Assembly (NCBI GenBank): GCA_041753575.1
Contig: JBGSUA010000205.1
Location: 1-22,834, forward strand
Length of the DNA: 22,834 bases
Source of the DNA: CG2-30-51-40 sp041753575
Lineage (GTDB): Bacteria > Desulfobacterota > DSM-4660 > Desulfatiglandales > Desulfatiglandaceae
Reading direction: 5' to 3'
The notes beneath the pieces were generated by a model. It saw only the letters and a list, made by a program, of their open reading frames with translations. It searched no databases and had not been told where the DNA came from. A program made the position numbers and the translations under genes. Position 1 is the stretch's first letter. Each line of letters starts with the position of its first letter. This document shows, one piece after another, positions 7,292 to 14,425 of the stretch.

Positions 7292-10200
7292 CTATGGTGC
7301 GGTAAAGGGTGATGCGGGCAGTGAGCAGGCATCTTCCTCGGCAAAGGGCAGCCAGAAGGTGAGGGTGGATCGGGTCTCCGTTCCCAGGACCAGGACGTCC
7401 GCCGCTATCTCTGTTTCTACCCAAGCCGCATAAGCCTTGAGAAAAATCAGGTCGAAGTTGCCGACTCCTGTCACATCTGTTGTCACCGAAGCAGGTATCG
7501 CACCCGATGAGGAATTGGGCGGCGTGAGTTCGCCGTCAAGATTCGCGTCTTCCCCGGCATCCAGGATGAGGTTGCGGTTTGCGTCTTCGTTGGGATAGGC
7601 ATCGCCCGGCCATGAGATTGTTACCAAGTTGCCAGATCCTTCGATATTTAATGTATCAGTTGGTATTAGTGTGAGTACCGTCGCTGTAACTGAGTCAACG
7701 GTGAAGGTACCATTGTTAAGTAATGAGCCAGTAACGGTTATTATGTCACCCGGGTTGATCCCATCTACGACAAAACTTCCGGTGCCTCTAGTAATCGTAT
7801 CGGGATTGCTGTCGCTAAAACCAATTTGATTTGAAATAATTGACTGTGGGCTGTAACTTGCCGTAGGGACGCAAGGCGGCGGGGGCGTGCCGTTGATTGC
7901 CCAACCTCCAACCGCATAGTTCTCAGGCCATGTCCCCAGCGTCACTATCGCCCCTGATACCGGGTTTCCGTTTGAATCCAGGACCAGGACGGACATGGGG
8001 AGTTTGTAGGCGGTGTTGTTTTGAACGGATTCTATCTTGGTTGATCTTCCAATGACAACAGACCCGGCCGTTCCGCCGATTATTATCTGGACATCATCAG
8101 AAATCGCCGGGCTTCCCACGACCTCCGCATGTACCGTCACCCCCTGTCCGCCCGAACTCAAAGAACCGGAGGTGAATGTTGACTGCGCTACTCCGAAGTC
8201 GTTGGTATAGACGATGACTGGAGAAATACTTTCACCCCCGCCCGTTGGATTTATGATGGAGAATGCCACAGGCGCTCCTCCCACTACCTGGGCTGAGGCG
8301 TTCTTCACTGTTGCCGTAAGTGTCACCGTGTGCTTGGTATCCCCTGTGCTGGGCGCCACCACGGTCGCGCTTGCCTGAAGGGCGAGCTGGGATGCTTCGG
8401 AGGAGGGCGCTGAGAAAACCACGGTCATGGTGTCGCTCACAGACGGATTAGCTGCGTCTGATACCTGTACCACCGCAACCCCGGCGTTTGCCGAACTGAG
8501 AACCGCATAGGCCCTTTGTGAAGCGACTGCCTTTTGAATCACCAAATTTCCGCCGTTATCCCAATTCCCATAGGTGGTCGCGAACTGGACATTTGCCTGG
8601 GTGGGTGCCCTGACAGTTATGAGCACGCTGTTTGTGACGGTCACGCTAGCTCCGGCAGGCTCTGCTGTAAGGGCCTCAGTGAGCGTTATGGCGTTAGCCG
8701 CTGCCGCGGATACGGTATATACGCCGTCGTTACTCGCTGAACCCCCGACCATGATCTGATCGCCCACGGCAAAGCCGTCGGCTGCGAAGTCACCGCCGTC
8801 TGCCCTTGCTATCGTGTCGGGATTGCTGTCAACAAAAGCGATCTGTATGGATGGCCCAGTTATGGCGGCGGTCGCCCTTGTCCTCATGCTGTATGGGTCC
8901 TGGGTCGGTGCGATTATTCCGAAAGACTGGCCGGTTACGCTCACTGTGTATGCTACGGTGGCCGAAGTGCCCAGGGATTCGGCCCTGACCGTAACATTGC
9001 CCGCTCCGGTTCCGGTAACCGTTATGGTCACCTGACCTGCCACGTTGGTCTTGGTCGTTGTCTGACTGAAACTGACTGTTCCGGTTGATGATGGCTCCAC
9101 ACTGAAGACCATATCCGCATCGAAGATGGCTACCCCTCCGGCGTCGGTAAGGGTCGCGGTAAGGGTCGCCGCTGTCCCTCCCACCTCCAGGTTTGTGGCA
9201 TTGGTTGTGAGAGCGACCGTCGTTCCGGTTATCTGGATTGGAATCTGTCTTGATGCAAGTCCGGTTACCGTGGCGGTTATGGTTACAGTCTGGTTTTTCT
9301 TCTCAACAGTGCCCGAAGAAAAGAGGATCTTGGCCTGGCCGTTTGCGTCCGTTTCAACGGATGTGGCGCTTATCTGGCCGCCGTTTGCGCTGAAAAGAAC
9401 CAATGCCCCGCTAACCGGCACCCGGTTTTCGTCCAGGACCGTGGCCGTGATGGTTGCGCTGTCCGAGTTGTCTGATTTTACAGATGTCTGGGATGTGGAT
9501 AGACTCAGGACATCTGAAACCGCTGAAAAAACCACATTTGTCTCACCGGAAACACCTCCCGCCGTGGCCTTTACGGTTGCGGTGGCGGCTATGGTTGCGC
9601 TCCTCAGAATCGCGTTTGCTATTCCGCCGCCGGTTGAGGATGTCGCGCTTGTGGTGCCTGTGGAGAGGAAGACACCGTGGGTTGTAGTGAAACTGACAAC
9701 CGTACCATCCGGGACGTTGCTTCCGTTTGTGTCCTTTACCTCGGCCGTTATGACGGTGGTGCTTATTCCGTCGGCCGGGATGCTGGCTGCCCCTGCCGTA
9801 ACCGTGACGGTTTTGACCGCCGCTGAAATCACGGTTATTACGGTGGAGCCGGAGGCCCCGCTTACGGCCCTTGCTGTAATAAAGGCGCTTCCGGGTGTCT
9901 GTGTCGTCTTATAGGTGACGGAGGCCAATCCGCCGGTTGTGGTGGCGCTTGCCGCCGAGAGGCTTCCCGGGCCGGAAAGGAAGAAACTTATAACCTCGCC
10001 ATCGGCTGCCGGGTTGCTTCTGTTGTCCCTTGCAATAGCGGTCACGGTGCTGGTGCTTGAGCCGTCCGCCGTTAGGTTGTTTGGATTGGCCGTGAGAGCC
10101 AGGCTTGTGAGCGCCCCTGAGACGAACTCAACCTCTATCTCACCAGTGATGCCGCCTGATGTGGCCCTCACCAGGGCCTTACCGATGATATTGGAGCTGG

Positions 10201-13200
10201 TGAGGTTAACGGTTGCAACTCCTGCGACTATAGCCGCGGTTGCTGTGGAGAGGCTTCCCGCGGTGGTGGTAAAGCTAACCAGTGTTCCGTCGGCGATGTT
10301 GTTTCCGTTGGTGTCCTTTACAAGGGCCCTGATCTGGGTCTGGGTGGTCCCGTCGGCCGGGATGCTTTTAGCTCCGGCGCTCACCTCCACGGAGCCGACT
10401 GATGCGCTTATGAGTATAATATCGGCAGTGGCGGTGACGCTGTTGGCGGACCTCGCCCTCACCCGTTCCGTGCCCGGGGTTGCGGACGCCGTGTATGTGA
10501 CGCTGGCAACCCCTCCGCTGGTGGCCGCAGTAGGGGATGAGATCGTTCCGGTTCCAATCTGCATATCGAAGGAGATTACCTCTCCGTCCGCAACCGCGTT
10601 ACCCTGGGCATCCCTTGCCGATGCTCGGAGGGTACTTGTGCTTGCCCTGTCGGCCCTGATGTTGTTGGGAAAGGCCGTGAGAGTCATCGTGCTTACAGGG
10701 CCCGGCACAAACTGTACAGTGGTTGCGGCTGAGGCCCCGCCCGAAGCCGCGGTAACCGTGCCGGAGCCCACTACGGTCGGGCTGAAAAGTGTTACGGAAG
10801 CGACTCCATTAGTGGTTGTGGCGGTAGGTGCCGAGAGGCTTCCCGCGCTTGTGGTGAAGCTCACGATGGTTCCATCCGCGATGTTGTTACCTGAGGTATC
10901 CTTGACGGTTGCCCTTATGGCTGTATTGGACGTGCCGTTCGCGACGATGCTCTGCGCGAGGGCCTCAACCGTTATGGAGCTGACCGAGGCGGTTATGAGT
11001 GTGATGCTGGTGCTGGCGGTGGAGCCGTTTGTTGAAAGGGCCCTTACAGTGGCTGTTCCCGGCTGGTTGGAGGCTGTGTAGGTAACGGTTGCGACACCGC
11101 CCATGGTTTCTGCTGTCGGGGCTGACAGGGTTCCTGAGCCTGCGGTGATGGCAAAGCTTATTACCTCTCCATCGGCGACCGCGTTACCCTGGCCGTCACT
11201 CACCTGGGCACGGATTATGGAAGTGCTCCGTCCGTCGGCTGTGAGGTTGTTGGGATTTGCGCCCACTGCGATGGCGCTCACAGAGCCGGGTATGAATGTT
11301 ACGGCAGCGGTTCCCGAAAATCCTCCCGCGGTGGCCGTTACGGTCGCGATACCCACAACGGTGGCGCTTGTGATTGTGACCTTGGCAACACCGTTTATTG
11401 TGGTAGCCGAGGCTGAAGAAAGAGTGCCTGCGGTAGTTGTGAAGCTCACCAGGGTTCCGTCTGCAATGTTGTTTCCAGCGGTGTCCTTGACGGTAGCGGT
11501 CACTAGTGCCTGAGATACGCCGTCGGCAACAAGAGTTTCAGCTCCTATGGAAACCTCAACCGACCCGACTGTTCCCTGGATGAGGGTTATAGTTGTGGTT
11601 GCAACAGCCCCGTTGGTTGAAACGGCCCTTATAATTACAGTGCCAGGTGTGTTGGAGGCCGTATAGGTAACGGTCGCGACTCCGCCTGATGTATCATCCG
11701 TTGAAGATGAAAGGATACCTGAGCCTGAGGTGATGGCGAAACTTATCACCTCTCCGTTTGCAACCGCGTTACCCTGCCCGTCCGTTACCTGGGCACGGAT
11801 AAGCGATGTGCTGTTCCCGTCCGCGCTCAGGTTGTTGGGACTTGCGCTCAAGACTATTGCACTCACCGAACCTGGGATGAAGGTTACAGTTGCGGTTCCG
11901 GAAAATCCTCCTGCCGTGGCTGTGACTGTCGCTACACCGACAGTAGTGGGACTGAAAAGAGTAACCCTCGCCTCGCCGAGGGAGGTCGTTGCGGTTGCGG
12001 ATGACAGAGTTCCGGAGGTTGTTGTAAAGCTTACAACGGTTCCGTCTGCTATTGCGTTTCCCACTGTATCTATGACGGTTGCTATCACTGGAGTCCCGGA
12101 TGTGCCGTTTGCAACCAGGGAAGCGGACCCGGTTGCGAGGGTAACCGCGCCGACCGTGGGAGTGATGAGATTTATGTCGGTGGTGGAAAAGGCGCCGTTG
12201 GTCGCCTCAGCGGTTATCTGGACAAGCCCCGGGGTGCTGGATGGTGTGTAAGAGACTGAGGCGAATCCGCCGCTTGTGGAGGCGGTTAAGGCGGAAAGAG
12301 AGCCTGATCCGCTAGTTATGGCGAAACTTATCACCTGACCGTCTGCCACAGGGTTGCCGAAGGCGTCAATGACCTGAGCCCGCACCGTGCTTATGGTTGA
12401 GCTTCCTGCGGTCAGGTTGTTGGGGGTCGCTGAGAGGATTATCGCGCTTGGGGGACCTGCTATGAATGTTACAACCACGCTTGCTGCCGCCCCGCCGGCC
12501 GTAGCCGTGATGGTTGCGAAACCGATGCGGGTCGCGCTTATCAGGTTGACGGAGGCAGTGCCCGCGCTTGTTGTCGCGTTTGATGCAGATAGGAGTCCAG
12601 CCGTTGTGGAAAAGCTTACGATCGTCGGGCTTGAGATGGGATTTCCGTTTGTGTCATTCACAAGTGCGGTAATCTCGGTGCTTGTGGTTCCTCCTGCGAT
12701 AAGGATCTGCGCCTTGGCGGTAAGGACGATAGAGCCGACAACGGCCTGAACCAGAGAAATATCCAACGTGGCGGTGGTCCCGTTTGTGGCCTCGGCCTTG
12801 ACGGTTTCAACTCCCACTGTCGTGGAGGCCGAATAGACAACCTCCACTCCGCCGGCTGCCGTCGTTACGGATGCAGAGGATAATGTGCCGGTGCCCGCAA
12901 CCATGGAAAGGGCTATCACCTCATCGCTTACCTCGTTCGCGTTTGCGTCAAGAGCCTTCACGAGGATATTGCTCTGACTTATCCCGTCGGCTACAAGGCT
13001 CTGGGGTGAGGCAATAAGTGAGAGGGACGTGACCGGCCCTGGTATAAATGTCACCTGAACCGTTCCTGATACACCATCTGATGTACCTGTTATGGTGCAA
13101 ATGCCTATCCTTACGGGGCTGGTAAGGTAAGCATAGGCGAATCCCCCGCTTGTGGTGGCGGCGAATGTGGTCTGGGTGCCGGCCTGGTTTTTGTCTATAT

Positions 13201-13465
13201 CGCCTGATGTGACAGTGAATGTTACGGACCTGCCGTCTGGCACTCTGCTGCCGTTTGTGTCAAGGACTTCAGCCGTTATCCTGGCCTGGGAGAGGCCGTC
13301 TGCCACAAACTGGTCTGCTCCGGTGGTCAATTCTATATTGCCGATAACCACGGGAGCCTGAGATTCGTCCCCTGCTCCTCCTCCGGTTCCGCAGGATGCG
13401 AGAAAGGGAATCAGTCCTGCGAGGACCAGGAAGAGCCGTCCCAACTGTCCAAGATTTATCGTCAT
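7292..13465 (-). CDS. giant Ig-like (Big_1/invasin-type) repeat lipoprotein
   Basis: 2057-residue predicted lipoprotein built almost wholly of bacterial Ig-like domains; probable outer-membrane-anchored surface protein or adhesin. The signal peptide ends in the lipobox LASC with Cys25, followed by a Gly-rich spacer. Residues ~38-1313 are 13 Big_1 domains alternating between an A type (DTNGNxIADGTxVSFTT...VTFIPG) and a B type (PNNLTADGxST...AVADGEVISFAIT). About four divergent Ig-like domains follow. Two extra ~75-residue modules with DSNPDTI are inserted at ~1539-1614 and ~1876-1951. The C-terminus has an Asn/Asp-rich NEDANRNLILDAGED segment and ends LPFAEEDACSLPASPFTAP. ATG 13465 is preferred to an in-frame GTG at 13492 because AGGGG precedes it and it gives a clean signal peptide. 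No intimin-type barrel is present, so it is not an inverse autotransporter. Confidence 0.88.
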   Translation of the reverse strand: MTINLGQLGRLFLVLAGLIPFLASCGTGGGAGDESQAPVVIGNIELTTGADQFVADGLSQARITAEVLDTNGSRVPDGRSVTFTVTSGDIDKNQAGTQTTFAATTSGGFAYAYLTSPVRIGICTITGTSDGVSGTVQVTFIPGPVTSLSLIASPQSLVADGISQSNILVKALDANANEVSDEVIALSMVAGTGTLSSASVTTAAGGVEVVYSASTTVGVETVKAEATNGTTATLDISLVQAVVGSIVLTAKAQILIAGGTTSTEITALVNDTNGNPISSPTIVSFSTTAGLLSASNATTSAGTASVNLISATRIGFATITATAGGAAASVVVTFIAGPPSAIILSATPNNLTAGSSTISTVRAQVIDAFGNPVADGQVISFAITSGSGSLSALTASTSGGFASVSYTPSSTPGLVQITAEATNGAFSTTDINLITPTVGAVTLATGSASLVANGTSGTPVIATVIDTVGNAIADGTVVSFTTTSGTLSSATATTSLGEARVTLFSPTTVGVATVTATAGGFSGTATVTFIPGSVSAIVLSASPNNLSADGNSTSLIRAQVTDGQGNAVANGEVISFAITSGSGILSSSTDDTSGGVATVTYTASNTPGTVIIRAVSTNGAVATTTITLIQGTVGSVEVSIGAETLVADGVSQALVTATVKDTAGNNIADGTLVSFTTTAGTLSSASATTINGVAKVTITSATVVGIATVTATAGGFSGTAAVTFIPGSVSAIAVGANPNNLTADGRSTSIIRAQVSDGQGNAVADGEVISFAITAGSGTLSAPTAETMGGVATVTYTASNQPGTATVRALSTNGSTASTSITLITASVSSITVEALAQSIVANGTSNTAIRATVKDTSGNNIADGTIVSFTTSAGSLSAPTATTTNGVASVTLFSPTVVGSGTVTAASGGASAATTVQFVPGPVSTMTLTAFPNNIRADRASTSTLRASARDAQGNAVADGEVISFDMQIGTGTISSPTAATSGGVASVTYTASATPGTERVRARSANSVTATADIILISASVGSVEVSAGAKSIPADGTTQTQIRALVKDTNGNNIADGTLVSFTTTAGSLSTATAAIVAGVATVNLTSSNIIGKALVRATSGGITGEIEVEFVSGALTSLALTANPNNLTADGSSTSTVTAIARDNRSNPAADGEVISFFLSGPGSLSAASATTTGGLASVTYKTTQTPGSAFITARAVSGASGSTVITVISAAVKTVTVTAGAASIPADGISTTVITAEVKDTNGSNVPDGTVVSFTTTHGVFLSTGTTSATSSTGGGIANAILRSATIAATATVKATAGGVSGETNVVFSAVSDVLSLSTSQTSVKSDNSDSATITATVLDENRVPVSGALVLFSANGGQISATSVETDANGQAKILFSSGTVEKKNQTVTITATVTGLASRQIPIQITGTTVALTTNATNLEVGGTAATLTATLTDAGGVAIFDADMVFSVEPSSTGTVSFSQTTTKTNVAGQVTITVTGTGAGNVTVRAESLGTSATVAYTVSVTGQSFGIIAPTQDPYSMRTRATAAITGPSIQIAFVDSNPDTIARADGGDFAADGFAVGDQIMVGGSASNDGVYTVSAAAANAITLTEALTAEPAGASVTVTNSVLITVRAPTQANVQFATTYGNWDNGGNLVIQKAVASQRAYAVLSSANAGVAVVQVSDAANPSVSDTMTVVFSAPSSEASQLALQASATVVAPSTGDTKHTVTLTATVKNASAQVVGGAPVAFSIINPTGGGESISPVIVYTNDFGVAQSTFTSGSLSSGGQGVTVHAEVVGSPAISDDVQIIIGGTAGSVVIGRSTKIESVQNNTAYKLPMSVLVLDSNGNPVSGAIVTLGTWPENYAVGGWAINGTPPPPCVPTASYSPQSIISNQIGFSDSNPDTITRGTGSFVVDGINPGDIITVTGSLLNNGTFTVDSVTATVLTLIPTDTLNIEGSGNLVTISWPGDAYPNEDANRNLILDAGEDANLDGELTPPNSSSGAIPASVTTDVTGVGNFDLIFLKAYAAWVETEIAADVLVLGTETRSTLTFWLPFAEEDACSLPASPFTAP
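7612..7838 (-). repeat. inserted DSNPDTI module, copy 2 (inside giant lipoprotein gene)
   Basis: Encodes NQIGFSDSNPDTITR, then GSFVVDGINPGDIITVTGS, NNGTFTVDSV and GNLVTIS. It matches copy 1 at 8625-8855 motif by motif. The DNA is visibly richer in A and T than the flanking gene. It separates a Cys-containing segment (PPPCVPTAS) from the NEDANRN segment. Confidence 0.7.
8625..8855 (-). repeat. inserted DSNPDTI module, copy 1 (inside giant lipoprotein gene)
   Basis: Encodes IQIAFVDSNPDTIAR, DFAADGFAVGDQIMVGGS, NDGVYTVSAA and GASVTVTNS. It shares a near-identical stretch of about 20 nt with copy 2 over the SNPDTI codons, but its base composition matches the host gene. Confidence 0.7.
9525..13350 (-). 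repeat. tandem 585-bp higher-order repeat encoding paired Ig-like domains
   Basis: The gene's A+B domain pair recurs as a DNA unit. The landmark GGTTGT(TGGG) occurs on the plus strand at 10075, 10660, 11245, 11830 and 12415, that is, at exactly 585-bp (195-codon) intervals. A sixth related position near 12997 is one codon short. About six and a half units are present. Confidence 0.85.
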
Positions 13466-13511
13466 GTCGCTATTGCCCCTTTCGTTTTTCACTTTCTTGA
13501 TGAGCGCCTAT

Positions 13512-13663
13512 CAGGCCGTTGAAAACGTCCATCTGCAGCGTTTTGCTCATCCCTCGTCACTGCGGCGTACTTATATGTGCGCCTCATTCCTAGGGATATC
13601 GCACGCCTTGCATCCGGGCATTTTGCCTCAGCCTGACAACAGCGGCTTTTCAACACGCCGTTA
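13512..13663. repeat. MITE-like repeat, copy 1 (between pilF and giant lipoprotein gene)
   Basis: Begins CAGGCCGTTGAAAACG and ends with CTTTTCAACACGCCGTT, an imperfect terminal inverted repeat. The interior has CCATCTGCAGCG, CCCTCGTCACTGC, an imperfect palindrome GCGTAC/GTGCGC (13565-13582), CGCCTCATTCC and CCTTGCATCCGGGCATTTT, all shared in the same order with copy 2. It is non-coding, and its right edge reaches the pilF stop codon (13661-13663). It fills nearly the whole gap upstream of the giant gene. Confidence 0.85.
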
Positions 13664-14410
13664 TCTGCCCTTTAGAAGCTCCTTTGCTTCCCTTCCCGCT
13701 CTGCCCGCCGGATCGAACTCGTATGCCTTCTGCAGTTCCTTCTGAGCTTCAGCCCTTTTGCCGGTCGCAAGAAGGAGCTTTCCCAACCGGAGGCGAACTG
13801 GCGCGTATTCAGGATCGGTTGATACGGCCCGTCTGTAGGCCTCCTCGGCCTCCTGCTTTTTCCCCATCGCCTCGAGGGTTATGCCCATATTCATGAGACC
13901 GACGCTGTAATTAGGCATCAACTCAACGGCCTTTTCGTAGCTTCCCAGGGCCTTTTCGTAGCTTCCCTTGTTGTAATATGCCAGTCCGAGGTTGTTGTAT
14001 GCAAAATGGGGTGTGGCATAAGTCAGATCCTCTGCGGCCTTCTTGAACTCCTCAACAGCAAGATCCCAGTTTCCGGTTATAAGATAAACGGTTCCCAGAT
14101 TGTTTCTTGCCGCCGGGAAGGTAGGCCGGAGTGTGAGGGCCTTCTGAAAATGTTCGATGGCTTCCCCGGTGGCCCCCATTGCCTGATAGGCCAGGGCCAG
14201 TTCATGCTGGATATCGGCGCTCCCGGGATCAAGGGATGCGGCCTCCTTAAGATGCTTTAGCCCTTCGCTGGTGTTTCCCCTCTGAAGCTGAGCCAGACCC
14301 AGATCCTCCATGGCCCTCGATCTTTTGAGTCTCATCTCGCGGTCCATGGCGCATCCGAGCGCGAGGGTTAATGAAACCAGTGTTACCAGAAGGGCTTTGT
14401 ATTTGATCAT
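13661..14410 (-). CDS. pilF: TPR lipoprotein, type IV pilus pilotin (PilF/PilW-like)
   Basis: Outer-membrane pilotin-type lipoprotein expected to help PilQ insert and multimerise. The 249-residue protein has a signal peptide ending in lipobox LALGC (Cys20) and six tetratricopeptide repeats, starting about residues 30, 64, 98, 136, 170 and 204; length and repeat number match PilF/PilW of other pilus systems. It starts 13 bp after the pilQ stop in the same direction, which supports the assignment. ATG 14410 has AAGGAG 9 nt upstream, but that site is paired in a small hairpin (see 14411-14425). The gene ends inside the edge of a MITE-like repeat. A generic TPR lipoprotein is the alternative, but position makes the pilus role likely. 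Confidence 0.82.
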   Translation of the reverse strand: MIKYKALLVTLVSLTLALGCAMDREMRLKRSRAMEDLGLAQLQRGNTSEGLKHLKEAASLDPGSADIQHELALAYQAMGATGEAIEHFQKALTLRPTFPAARNNLGTVYLITGNWDLAVEEFKKAAEDLTYATPHFAYNNLGLAYYNKGSYEKALGSYEKAVELMPNYSVGLMNMGITLEAMGKKQEAEEAYRRAVSTDPEYAPVRLRLGKLLLATGKRAEAQKELQKAYEFDPAGRAGREAKELLKGR

Positions 14411-14425
14411 AAGGAGTCTCTCCTT
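14411..14425 (-). promoter_or_regulatory. hairpin sequestering the pilF ribosome-binding site
   Basis: Minus strand reads AAGGAG-AGA-CTCCTT-ATG, a perfect 6-bp inverted repeat in which the Shine-Dalgarno sequence pairs with the bases just before the start codon. The pilQ stop codon TAA (14424-14426) overlaps its 5' edge, so ribosomes finishing pilQ could open it. Confidence 0.5.

Noticed and set aside
9915..11081. 388-residue open frame on the plus strand (and others at 9126-9914, 11103-11513, 11730-12251) inside the giant gene
   Set aside because: These are antisense to the repeat-rich lipoprotein, repeat with its 585-bp period and read as low-complexity Val/Ala/Pro/Ser; they are a by-product of its codon usage.
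9525..13350. Regular repeats read as a CRISPR array
   Set aside because: The period is 585 bp, the units are fully coding, and there are no short identical repeats separated by unique spacers.
7292..13465. Giant Ig-like protein as an intimin/invasin inverse autotransporter
   Set aside because: There is no LysM or beta-barrel region; the N-terminus is a short lipoprotein signal followed directly by Ig domains.
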